Shown here piece after piece: positions 6,421 to 13,880 of a DNA stretch of 17,141 bases. This DNA comes from Bifidobacterium breve (lineage in GTDB: Bacteria; Actinomycetota; Actinomycetes; S36-B12), in the NCBI GenBank assembly GCA_945870085.1, contig CAMBQX010000017.1, positions 1-17,141 of the forward strand, given 5' to 3'. Every line of letters begins with the position of its first letter. The stretch's first letter is position 1. A program made the position numbers and the translations under genes. Under the pieces are notes generated by a model. That model worked only from the letters and a program-made list of their open reading frames with translations. It made no database searches and was not told the DNA's origin.

Positions 6421-7437
6421 ATGCGCATCACCGCACTTGCTGGCGGGATCGGAGGATCCCGATTTATCCGAGGCCTGCTCGCCCACCTTGCCGGCACCTA
6501 CCCAGATGGGCAAGGGGGCACCACCGCCGAGGTCACCGTTATCGGCAATACCGGTGACGACATCTGGGTACATGGCCTGCGGGTCTGCCCTGATCTCGAC
6601 ACGGTGATGTACACCCTCGGCGGGGGCATCAGCAGCGAGCGTGGTTGGGGGCGCGAGGGCGAAACTTTCACGGCCAAATCCGAATTAGCCAGTTATGGCG
6701 TCGAACCAACCTGGTTTGGTCTGGGGGACAAGGACATCGCCACGCACCTGGTACGCACCCAGTCACTTGCCGCCGGGTACTCACTGACCGAGGTCACCGC
6801 GGCACTTTGCGCACGTTGGCAGCCCGGGGTAATTTTATTACCAATGAGTGATGATCGCGCCGAAACCCATGTCGTGGTCGATGACCCCAGCGGTGCCACC
6901 GACGACAACGGTCGGCCAATGCAGATCGCCCTTCATTTTCAGGAATGGTGGATCAGATATCGGGCTGCACTGCCTGCGCATTCGTTTGCGATCATCGGCA
7001 TAGACACCGCCAAACCCGCACCAGGTGTAATTGATGCAATTGAAAATGCCGATCTAATTATTTTCCCGCCGAGTAACCCGGTGGTTTCAATCGGCACAAT
7101 CTTGTCGGTTCCCGGAATAGCCGAAGCTATCCGCGGAGCTACCGCACCAGTTGTCGGAGTCTCCCCCATAGTCGGCGGTGCACCGGTTCGCGGCATGGCC
7201 GATTCATGTCTACAAGCCATCGGAGTCGCGACGTCCGCGGCTGCAGTTGCAGCTCATTACAGAGCGCGTACCGAGGGTGGCTTTATTGACGCCTGGCTAG
7301 TCGATGAAGTTGATGCTGAAATCGTTGATGAAGTTGTCGCCCTTGGTATTTCCTGTCGCGCTGTACCGCTGATGATGACCGATGTCACCGCAACCGCCAA
7401 GATGGCTGCCGAATGCATGCAGGCCGTTAGAGCATGA
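6421..7437 (+). CDS. fbiA: 2-phospho-L-lactate transferase FbiA (CofD family)
   Basis: This cytoplasmic enzyme joins the deazaflavin Fo to an activated three-carbon acid, giving (dehydro-)coenzyme F420-0. In mycobacteria the activated substrate derives from phosphoenolpyruvate. The protein has 338 residues, a normal CofD/FbiA length, and shows all the expected signatures: ALAGGIGGSRF at 6-15, VIGNTGDD at 40-47, WFGLGDKD at 98-105, LPMSDDRAETH at 140-150, PPSNPVVSIG at 216-225 and SPIVGGAPVRG at 248-258. The ATG at 6421 begins the typical MRIT start, and a weak GAGAG lies about 9 bases before it. It is followed after one base by fbiB, clearly one operon. The upstream region shared with whiB holds several palindromes. 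The Fo synthase and the guanylyltransferase FbiD are not in the window. Confidence 0.96.
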   Translation: MRITALAGGIGGSRFIRGLLAHLAGTYPDGQGGTTAEVTVIGNTGDDIWVHGLRVCPDLDTVMYTLGGGISSERGWGREGETFTAKSELASYGVEPTWFGLGDKDIATHLVRTQSLAAGYSLTEVTAALCARWQPGVILLPMSDDRAETHVVVDDPSGATDDNGRPMQIALHFQEWWIRYRAALPAHSFAIIGIDTAKPAPGVIDAIENADLIIFPPSNPVVSIGTILSVPGIAEAIRGATAPVVGVSPIVGGAPVRGMADSCLQAIGVATSAAAVAAHYRARTEGGFIDAWLVDEVDAEIVDEVVALGISCRAVPLMMTDVTATAKMAAECMQAVRA

Positions 7438-7438
7438 C

Positions 7439-8809
7439 ATGAGCATGCCGCCGAACGCAGCACTGCAAATAACCACCGTTTCAGGTATTGGCTCGATCAC
7501 ACCCGGCGAGGATCTCGCGGCGATAATTACTGCAACCGAAATTACTTGGCCAGACGGCACGGCCGGATTTGCCGATGGCGACGTTGTCGTCGTTACCAGC
7601 AAGATCATTTCGAAAGCTGAGGGGCGAATTATCGCTGCCCACTCACGTGAAGCCGCGATCGATGCTGAAACTGTACGCATTGTCGCGACAAAATCAACCC
7701 CGCAAGCAATTACTAAAATTGTTCAAACCCAACATGGATTAGTTATGGCCGCCGCCGGAGTCGATGCCAGCAATGTTGAAGCTGGTCACGTAGTCCTGCT
7801 GCCCATCGATCCCGATGCATCTGCACGCGAACTCCTAACTCAACTTCAGGTCGCTACCGGCAAACATTTAGCCGTCATCATCACCGACACCATGGGGCGC
7901 CCATGGCGCCTTGGTGTCACCGATGTCGCTATCGGCGCCGCCGGCATCACCGTTCTCGATGATCACACCGGGCGCATCGACGGTTTCGGACGCACCTTGG
8001 AGATGACGGTGATTGCGATCGCCGACGAAATCGCCGCGGCCGCCGACCTAGTTAAGGGCAAGATAGACGGCAGCCCGGTAGCCGTGGTTCGCGGGATGGG
8101 TCACTATGTCGGTGCCGAGTTTGGGCCTGGGGCTAGTGCCATTGTTCGGCCTTTAGCCGATGACCTATTCCCCCTTGGGACCGCAGAGGCCGTGCAACAC
8201 GGTCGGGCCACCGCCGGGGGATACCGACGTACCGTGCGAAATTTCACTGATAGACCGGTCGATGATGAGGTAATCGAGCGAGCCATCGCATCGGCTATCA
8301 CGGCGCCGGCACCCCACCATTCCACGCCCTGGCGCTTCCTCGTGCTGCGAGATGAGCCGATCCGCAAATCCCTACTCACCGCGATGGGTGATCGTTGGGT
8401 TATTGATCTACAAAATACTGATGGTGTCGTCGAGGATTCGATTAGTAGGAGAGTTGCGCGCGGAGACATCCTGCACACCGCACCGGTCATAATCCTTGCA
8501 TTCATTGATTTAGCGTCAGGTTCGCATCAATACGCAGACAAAGCGCGCACCGCGGCTGAACGCGATATGTTCATGGTCGCAGGCGGAGCTGCGGTCCAGA
8601 ACCTAATGATCACTTTGGCCGCCGAAGAGGTCGGTTCAGCTTGGATTTCTTCGACAATGTTCTGCGCGGATGTTGTCAATTCAGTGCTGCAACTGCCAAC
8701 TAGTTACCAACCCCTCGGCGCGCTAGCTGTTGGATATGCCGCCATGGCGCCAAGTCAGCGTGATGAGCGCACGGTGGGTGCTTTCATGATCTCGCTACCT
8801 GCTAACTGA
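7439..8809 (+). CDS. fbiB: Coenzyme F420 biosynthesis bifunctional protein FbiB (gamma-glutamyl ligase + nitroreductase-like reductase)
   Basis: FbiB adds the gamma-linked glutamate tail to F420-0 and, in actinobacteria, its C-terminal flavin domain reduces dehydro-F420-0. From the ATG at 7439 the protein has 456 residues. Residues about 10-250 form the CofE ligase: GDVVVVTSKIISKAEGR, HGLVMAAAGVDASN (99-112), LLPIDPDASA (120-129), VIITDTMGRPWRLG (146-159), VAIGAAG and LVKGKIDGSPVAVVRG. Residues about 263-456 form a nitroreductase fold: RRTVRNFTDRPV, HHSTPWRFLVL and AERDMFMVAGGAAVQNL. The frame is open back to 7382, but that start would overlap fbiA by 56 bases and add 19 residues unlike the family; the ATG one base after the fbiA stop is better. 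No frameshift or missing core residue is seen. Confidence 0.95.
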   Translation: MSMPPNAALQITTVSGIGSITPGEDLAAIITATEITWPDGTAGFADGDVVVVTSKIISKAEGRIIAAHSREAAIDAETVRIVATKSTPQAITKIVQTQHGLVMAAAGVDASNVEAGHVVLLPIDPDASARELLTQLQVATGKHLAVIITDTMGRPWRLGVTDVAIGAAGITVLDDHTGRIDGFGRTLEMTVIAIADEIAAAADLVKGKIDGSPVAVVRGMGHYVGAEFGPGASAIVRPLADDLFPLGTAEAVQHGRATAGGYRRTVRNFTDRPVDDEVIERAIASAITAPAPHHSTPWRFLVLRDEPIRKSLLTAMGDRWVIDLQNTDGVVEDSISRRVARGDILHTAPVIILAFIDLASGSHQYADKARTAAERDMFMVAGGAAVQNLMITLAAEEVGSAWISSTMFCADVVNSVLQLPTSYQPLGALAVGYAAMAPSQRDERTVGAFMISLPAN

Positions 8810-8827
8810 AGGCCAATAAATTCTTGG

Positions 8828-9904
8828 CTAAGCATCACTAGAAAATCGAAATGCACCGGGTGCAAGTTGCACACCCGGCCAAATACGCACCCCGGCCAGT
8901 AATTCATTTCCGGCTCCGATGCTCGCACCGTCGCCGATTACCGCACCATCTATAATGCAATTTGCGCCAACAGTGGCGCCCGCGCCGATGATGCTGCCGG
9001 TGACCCGCGATCCATCGGCGATTCGGGCATCGTCGAACACCACGGAGCCGTCAACAAGAGCGCCCGCGGATATTTTCGCGTATCGGCCAATTGCCGAACC
9101 GCCGGTCAGCACCGCGTCGCTGGCGATTTCCGCCCCATCAAGAACCAAATATGCACCAGGGTTTGGGACCGCAGGTGACGGCGCGATGCCTAGGACCAGG
9201 TCACTTGAGCCTTGAACAAATGCCATGGGTGTACCCAGATCAAGCCAGTAACCCCGATCGACCACTCCTTGAACCAAGGAATCGGCGGCCAGTAATGCGG
9301 GAAAAGTCTCACGTTCGACCGACACTGGTCTGCCGCCCGGGATCGAATCGATGACACTTCGACGAAAAACGTAGCAGCCCGCATTGATCTGATCGGTGAC
9401 AATCTCCTCCGGCGTCTGCGGCTTTTCAAGGAACTGAGTAACTCGGCCAAAGGCATCTGTCGGTACCAATCCAAACGCTCGCGGATCAGCAACCGGAGTC
9501 AAATACAAAGTCGCGTCGGCACCGCTATCGACATGATGTCTAACAAGGGCGCCAATATCGAGACCCGACAACACGTCGCCATTGAAAACCAACACGGGCT
9601 CATCCGCACCGCTTTGCAGATATGGCAGTGCGTGTCGAATCGCACCGCCTGTACCCAGAGGCTGGTCCTCGGTAGCGATCACAATCTCGATGCCCAGATC
9701 GGCCCCATCGATGAACTCCTGAAAAACGTCAGCGCGATACGAAGTGGCCAGCACAATTCGGTTTACCCCGGCATCGCGAGCGCGGTAAATTTGGTGCACG
9801 GTGAAGGGCACCCCAGCCACCGGGAGCATGGGCTTGGGTGTGTTAATCGTGAGCGGGCGCAGTCGGGTGCCCTGCCCCCCTACCAACAAGACGGCTTCGG
9901 TCAC
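8828..9904 (-). CDS. Mannose-1-phosphate guanylyltransferase (sugar nucleotidyltransferase with left-handed beta-helix)
   Basis: This cytoplasmic enzyme makes GDP-mannose from mannose-1-phosphate and GTP, feeding mannosylated lipids and glycans. The 358 residues show the nucleotidyltransferase signature LLVGGQGTRLRPLT at 6-19, TPKPMLP at 22-28, EDQPLGTGGAI at 79-89, and the metal motif FNGD at 107-110. From about residue 255 to the end, imperfect hexapeptide repeats (such as IGAGATVGANCIIDGAVIGDGASIG) form a beta-helix, as in the actinobacterial enzyme M. tuberculosis Rv3264c. Glucose-1-phosphate thymidylyl- or uridylyltransferases share this fold, so the nucleotide is not proven by motif alone; manB at 1-464 and conserved gene order support mannose. 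The start is GTG (9902-9904) without a clear ribosome binding site. It converges on fbiB with 18 bases between stops. Confidence 0.85.
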   Translation of the reverse strand: MTEAVLLVGGQGTRLRPLTINTPKPMLPVAGVPFTVHQIYRARDAGVNRIVLATSYRADVFQEFIDGADLGIEIVIATEDQPLGTGGAIRHALPYLQSGADEPVLVFNGDVLSGLDIGALVRHHVDSGADATLYLTPVADPRAFGLVPTDAFGRVTQFLEKPQTPEEIVTDQINAGCYVFRRSVIDSIPGGRPVSVERETFPALLAADSLVQGVVDRGYWLDLGTPMAFVQGSSDLVLGIAPSPAVPNPGAYLVLDGAEIASDAVLTGGSAIGRYAKISAGALVDGSVVFDDARIADGSRVTGSIIGAGATVGANCIIDGAVIGDGASIGAGNELLAGVRIWPGVQLAPGAFRFSSDA

Positions 9905-9913
9905 GGCGCTAGC

Positions 9914-10672
9914 GTGCCACAGCCCCTTGAGTATGTTGTTCAGGTGGCCAATCCAGTGTGGGATCTACTCACCAAGCGTCGTAGCGACTTTGGAGCCGTA
10001 CCAGCGGTGACCTTCATTGGGACTGCTCGCACCGAACTCTCATCAACATCACTAGAAAATGCAGTTGCGAAGCTCGCTGGAGCCTTGCGAGATGAGTGGT
10101 CCCTTGAATCCGGGGATCGAATCGCCGCTTATCTACCCTGGCACTGGCAACGTGTTGTTTGGTCTTTGTCGGCCTGGAGTCTTGGCGTCAGCCTCGACGT
10201 CGAAGGCAAGCCGGCAACAGCTGCGCTAACCGTATGTGGCCCAGGTGACATTGCGGCGGCCCTTGCAGCCGGCTGCGAGGAGCCCATAGTGGTTTCACTT
10301 CATCCATTCGGCCTGCCGATTACTGACTTACCACCAGGTTGCACCGATGCTGCTTCCGTAATCCGCCTACAGCCCGACTCGTTTTACGCCGAACCGGTTT
10401 CCGGCGAGGTAACAGCGCTATTCCTCGGTGGTCAGGAGTACTCCATCTCGGAATTAATTGATGGGGCCAAGATGCGTTTAGCCCAATTAGGTATTACTCA
10501 AAGTGATCGCCTACTAATACCCGACCCCCAGCATGATGACCTCGCCGGCTACCTGCTCGCACCACTTGCTCCACTGCTCGGAGTTGGTTCTGTGGTGGTC
10601 AGCGATGGCCCATTTAACCGGGAGTCGGTGATCTCCCAAGAGGGAGTTACTGCTTTTTGGGAACGACAGTAA
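9914..10672 (+). CDS. TIGR03089 family protein (acyl-CoA-synthetase-like, short)
   Basis: This protein of about 252 residues resembles the N-terminal part of AMP-forming acyl-CoA synthetases: LENAVAKLAGALRDEWSLESGDRIAAYLPWHWQRVVWSLSAWSLG and the following alpha/beta pattern. It lacks the phosphate-binding loop rich in Thr, Ser and Gly and the C-terminal lid of active adenylating enzymes, as expected for TIGR03089, which is limited to actinobacteria and has no known function. Rv3268 beside the LCP gene in M. tuberculosis is, from memory, the same family. The frame is open upstream to 9533, but that part lies opposite the guanylyltransferase and is spurious. I chose GTG 9914; GTG 9944 (VANPVWDLL) is also plausible. 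Neither has a clear ribosome binding site, so a leaderless transcript is possible. Its last 26 bases overlap the end of the SpoIID-like gene tail to tail. Confidence 0.78.
   Translation: MPQPLEYVVQVANPVWDLLTKRRSDFGAVPAVTFIGTARTELSSTSLENAVAKLAGALRDEWSLESGDRIAAYLPWHWQRVVWSLSAWSLGVSLDVEGKPATAALTVCGPGDIAAALAAGCEEPIVVSLHPFGLPITDLPPGCTDAASVIRLQPDSFYAEPVSGEVTALFLGGQEYSISELIDGAKMRLAQLGITQSDRLLIPDPQHDDLAGYLLAPLAPLLGVGSVVVSDGPFNRESVISQEGVTAFWERQ
10633..10658. terminator. Hairpin and T-run at the convergent overlap
   Basis: CTCCC (10633-10637) and GGGAG (10642-10646) pair around AAGA, and a run of five T (10654-10658) follows on the plus strand after a 7-base gap. The stem begins right after the stop codon of the minus-strand SpoIID-like gene and lies inside the last codons of the plus-strand TIGR03089 gene. 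It may terminate one or both transcripts weakly. Confidence 0.35.
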
Positions 10673-12287
10673 TTACACTTTCAGCACTTTGCGCGACCAC
10701 CGCACCATTTTGAACTGCGACCACCCGATAGCTATAGACCGCCCCGGCGGGCACCGCCTTTTTCACCTTGAACAAATACGAGCCATTAGCTTTCGTGGTT
10801 TTCGTCGCAACCGTTTTCCATTGACCGTCTACAAGCATCTGGCGATCAACTTGGACGCCGGCTGTTGCCGGCGCAACTTGGCCCCGGAATCTAAGTGAGG
10901 AACCCTCCTTTGGCACCAACGTCGGTGAGATATTCATCGAGACCGTCATAGGAGCGGGGGCGCCAGATGCTGTTACCGGGACGGCAACGGGCACGCCGGC
11001 CTCACCATTAACCGAAATTACATAAAGTGACTTGAGTTTTAGCCGCGTTAGAAATGCAGTCCCGCTCAGCTCTTTTGCCGTGCCATCGGAGGCCGTTGCA
11101 CGTATCTTCTTGACGGCCCCCGAGATATAACGTTCGGTGATGCCAAGAACGCCAACATCGGGCAGCCCAAATACCGCAGCCATACGCGCCTGCGGGACAT
11201 TTACCGTCCAAGAAGCGTTGGTATTTTGCGGGATAAGTGACCAATGATCATCAACACTTACCGCAAACGGCAATGCCCCGCCCCAAGCATCCTTGCTCGC
11301 CTGTGTCATTCCGCCAGTTGATGAGGTATAAAACGCTCTAACTGGAACACCGGCATACAAAACTGCCAACCCGGTGGTTTCACTCGCATGGGTTGCGTTG
11401 ACCGCATCAACCCATAGGTTGCCCAAAGCGCTACTTGCCTTAGCCCATCCGGTGAAGAACTGGTCAGAATATGGGCCATCACCATCATCAAGATGACACG
11501 CACATGGCTTTCGGACACCGTGTTTGACTTTCGACAAGGCGTACGACCGAGCCGCTATTACCTGAGCCTGCATCGCAGCGGCCGGCCAGGAATTTGAGAC
11601 CTCGGAAATACCGTAAAGGTACTCCTCGTGCACCCGCACACTGTTGACGACATTTAGTCGCGGCCCCCCAGATGTTGACACTGGAACCATGTCAAAATAC
11701 CCAAACCGATAACGATGCCCCGAGGTGTCGAAGCGGGCTTTTGGCCCGGTGACATTCAATAGGGTGGCCGCCCCCGCGGCGGTGCCCGGGGCTCTGGTGC
11801 CAGCCCAATGCACGGTGGCACTTGTTGCACTACCCAAGTCGGTCACCACCCCATCGAGTGAGCGCTGCACACTTACGCTGCCATCACCCGGGGTGAAAGT
11901 GAATACATCGGCCGGGCCACCCACAACGACAGTGCCCCCGACCGTGACTTCGACGGCGCCACCGCCGGCTTCTAGTACCTCACTGCGCACCTGCGCCCCC
12001 GGAACTTGGATGAGGACACCAACCCGGATATCCATGTCGTCCGGGGTGGCTACTACTTCGGTATTGGAAAAATAGTGCGAAACGATGGCGGTGGCGTCCA
12101 TCCCTTCCTTGGCCATCCCATAAGCACCCCATTGTGAAAGGCCAACCCCATGGCCCCAACCGCTGCCCAGGAGCGCGAAAGACGGCGGGACCTCAACCGC
12201 CCGGGCCCCTGGGCTGGCCACCAGGGCGCCCGCGAGCACCACTGCTAAAAACCCAGCGAGCCGGCCGGGTGCGGGGGAAGCCACCAT
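10647..12287 (-). CDS. Secreted SpoIID/LytB-domain protein with C-terminal Ig-like domain
   Basis: SpoIID proteins act outside the cell on peptidoglycan; in Bacillus SpoIID is a lytic transglycosylase. This protein of 546 residues starts with a signal peptide (basic Arg9, hydrophobic 11-26, likely cleavage after ALA-like ARA at 28-30). GSGWGHGVGLSQWGAYGMA (41-59) follows at once, then VHEEYLYGISEVSNSWPAAAMQAQ (about 218-241), whose glutamates include the likely catalytic one, a CACHLDD segment near 261-267 that could bind a metal, and AFYTSSTGGMTQ (318-328). From about 455 an Ig-like beta domain (VDGQWKTVATKTTKANGSYLF) ends the protein. The ATG at 12285-12287 is chosen because GAGG lies 8 bases upstream; a TTG at 12431 would add 48 residues before the signal peptide. 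It is divergent from the LCP gene. Confidence 0.88.
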   Translation of the reverse strand: MVASPAPGRLAGFLAVVLAGALVASPGARAVEVPPSFALLGSGWGHGVGLSQWGAYGMAKEGMDATAIVSHYFSNTEVVATPDDMDIRVGVLIQVPGAQVRSEVLEAGGGAVEVTVGGTVVVGGPADVFTFTPGDGSVSVQRSLDGVVTDLGSATSATVHWAGTRAPGTAAGAATLLNVTGPKARFDTSGHRYRFGYFDMVPVSTSGGPRLNVVNSVRVHEEYLYGISEVSNSWPAAAMQAQVIAARSYALSKVKHGVRKPCACHLDDGDGPYSDQFFTGWAKASSALGNLWVDAVNATHASETTGLAVLYAGVPVRAFYTSSTGGMTQASKDAWGGALPFAVSVDDHWSLIPQNTNASWTVNVPQARMAAVFGLPDVGVLGITERYISGAVKKIRATASDGTAKELSGTAFLTRLKLKSLYVISVNGEAGVPVAVPVTASGAPAPMTVSMNISPTLVPKEGSSLRFRGQVAPATAGVQVDRQMLVDGQWKTVATKTTKANGSYLFKVKKAVPAGAVYSYRVVAVQNGAVVAQSAESVITVVPKKQ

Positions 12288-12295
12288 CCCACTAT

Positions 12296-12300
12296 CCTCA
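12296..12300 (-). promoter_or_regulatory. Ribosome binding site of the SpoIID-like gene
   Basis: The minus strand reads TGAGG with 8 bases to the ATG at 12287. It places the start directly at the signal peptide and argues against the longer open frame reaching to 12431. Confidence 0.6.
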
Positions 12301-12378
12301 CATGCCCCAGGAGTAACAGCTACCAACCGGGCCATGGAACGGCGCGCCGCCCCCGAGCGTCCAAACGGTGCGCTAATA

Positions 12379-12400
12379 GTGGGCGGGGCCCACCTACGAT
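12379..12400 (+). promoter_or_regulatory. Palindrome next to a candidate -10 element of the LCP gene
   Basis: GTGGGC (12379-12384) and GCCCAC (12388-12393) are perfect arms around GGG. TACGAT (12395-12400), a possible -10 element for the LCP gene, follows after one base, and GGAAGG (12414-12419) could be its ribosome binding site at 11 bases from the ATG. No good -35 is seen. The palindrome would fill the promoter spacer, a place suited to an operator. Confidence 0.35.
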
Positions 12401-12430
12401 GGGAGTCCCCCAAGGAAGGCTTTCGCAACA

Positions 12431-13849
12431 ATGTCGCAAGCTGCTCGGCCCGGCCGCTGGACTCGAGTCCTGACGATGGTGCTGGCTGCGGCGATTTTAG
12501 GTGCGACTTTGGTCGGAGCCGGAGTGAATTTGCTCCTCGGGCGCCTAGAAGGCAACATCACCGCGGTTGATGTCTCAGAGCAGGTTGGGTCGCCAAGCCA
12601 GGCGCCAGCGCCCATCGCAGAAGTCGACGAAATCACCGGCACCTACGCCCCCCTGAATGTTTTATTGATGGGCAGCGATATTAGATCGGGCAAAGGCAAT
12701 GGCGGGTTTGGCAGCGCCAGCAAAATCACCGGGCAGCGCTCTGACACCACCATTTTGTTACATGTGAGCGCCGATCGAAAATCCGCGATCGCCGTTAGCA
12801 TCCCGCGCGACACATTGATCACTTTGCCAAAATGCAAGAAGGACGGGCAAAGCACGGGTGGTTATCAGGGCCGCTTCAACGAAGCCATCCAACTTGGTGG
12901 CCCAGGTTGTACTCTCAAAGCAGTAGAAGAACTAACCGGACTTGATTTAAATAATTTCATGCTCGTTGATTTCGGCGGCTTCAAGCGCATTGTTGATGCA
13001 ATCGGCGGCGTAGAGATTTGCGTTCGCGAAGCGGTTAATGACCCGCTTAGCGGGCTGGTGCTGAGCAAAGGCAAGCACATTGTGCAGGGGGAAGAAGCCC
13101 TAGCTTTCGTCCGCGCCCGCAAGACCCTTGGCGATGGCTCGGATACTTCGCGCATTCGCCGGCAACAAGCCTTCCTTTCTTCGCTCGTGCGCTCGGTTCT
13201 CTCAAGTGACACCTTACTTAATCCCGCTACCATGCTGAGCATTCTTGATGCGGCAACGCAGTCACTGACCGCAGACCCGCAACTTGCCAACATCCAAAAT
13301 TTACAGGACCTAGCGTTAAGCATGAAGGACCTTAAGCCGAACAACATCACTTTCGTCACCATGCCGTGGTACCCAAGTGGCGACGGAGCAACCGTATTGG
13401 CCAGCAAAAAAAAGGGTGCGCCAATTTGGGCTGCTATCGCTAATGACACACCATGGCCCCCGAGTGGTGGTACCGGCGAAACTCTGCTGCGAGTTCAACC
13501 AGAGATGATCCGAGTCAATGTGTTAAATGGCACGGCGACTAAAGGTATGGCGAAGAAAGTTGCCAAGCAATTAAGTGACGAAGGATTCAGGATTGGTGAC
13601 GTTGGTAACGCCGACACAAGTACCGTCACAACCACCACCGCGCAATATGACCCGCGCTGGGACGTCTCAGCCAAGACACTGATCGCCGCCGCCGATGCAA
13701 CAGGTGAGCCGGTCAAGAAATCTGGCCAAACAATGACCTTGATTATTGGCAGTGATTTTACCGCAGTCACACCGGTCGAAATCACCGATCTCGCTGAAGA
13801 CAAAACCGCTAACATCAACACCGGGGACGAAAACTTCTGCGCTCAGTAG
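12431..13849 (+). CDS. LytR-CpsA-Psr (LCP) family cell-wall glycopolymer ligase
   Basis: LCP proteins move a glycopolymer from its polyprenyl-phosphate carrier onto peptidoglycan, outside the membrane. In actinobacteria they attach arabinogalactan or teichoic-like polymers. The protein has 472 residues: a single membrane helix at about 13-36, a linker, the LCP domain at about 75-255 and a LytR_C domain at about 359-443. Conserved residues are present: LLMGSD at 78-83, QRSDTT at 102-107, SIPRDT at 123-128, FNEA at 149-152, FVRARKT at 226-232 and DTSRIRRQQ at 238-246, which supply the arginines and aspartates that hold the pyrophosphate and metal. It is divergent from the SpoIID-like gene and converges on the GT2/phosphotransferase operon, a plausible source of its substrate. 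A run of eight A at 13406-13413 lies between the two domains. Confidence 0.93.
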   Translation: MSQAARPGRWTRVLTMVLAAAILGATLVGAGVNLLLGRLEGNITAVDVSEQVGSPSQAPAPIAEVDEITGTYAPLNVLLMGSDIRSGKGNGGFGSASKITGQRSDTTILLHVSADRKSAIAVSIPRDTLITLPKCKKDGQSTGGYQGRFNEAIQLGGPGCTLKAVEELTGLDLNNFMLVDFGGFKRIVDAIGGVEICVREAVNDPLSGLVLSKGKHIVQGEEALAFVRARKTLGDGSDTSRIRRQQAFLSSLVRSVLSSDTLLNPATMLSILDAATQSLTADPQLANIQNLQDLALSMKDLKPNNITFVTMPWYPSGDGATVLASKKKGAPIWAAIANDTPWPPSGGTGETLLRVQPEMIRVNVLNGTATKGMAKKVAKQLSDEGFRIGDVGNADTSTVTTTTAQYDPRWDVSAKTLIAAADATGEPVKKSGQTMTLIIGSDFTAVTPVEITDLAEDKTANINTGDENFCAQ

Positions 13850-13880
13850 CTAACCGGCCCATCCCCCTCTCAACGGTGCT

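Noticed and set aside
7382..7438. FbiB start at ATG 7382 overlapping fbiA
   Set aside because: The added 19 residues are an out-of-frame reading of the fbiA end; the ATG at 7439, one base after the fbiA stop, matches the family start.
8812..8828. Hairpin GCCAA/TTGGC between fbiB and the guanylyltransferase gene as a bidirectional terminator
   Set aside because: A five-pair stem with a 7-base loop and no T run is too weak to call.
9533..9913. Long N-terminal extension of the plus-strand TIGR03089 frame
   Set aside because: It lies wholly opposite the guanylyltransferase gene, its residues do not resemble the family, and the homologous part begins only near 9914-9944.
12288..12431. 48-residue extension of the SpoIID-like protein from a TTG at 12431
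   Set aside because: It would put residues before a clear signal peptide, and a good GAGG ribosome site serves the ATG at 12287.
12865..13449. 194-residue minus-strand frame opposite the LCP gene
   Set aside because: Ser/Arg-rich shadow translation with no recognisable domain, fully covered by a well-supported gene.
13850..13880. Terminator between the convergent LCP and GT2 genes
   Set aside because: I could find no inverted repeat or T run in these 31 bases.
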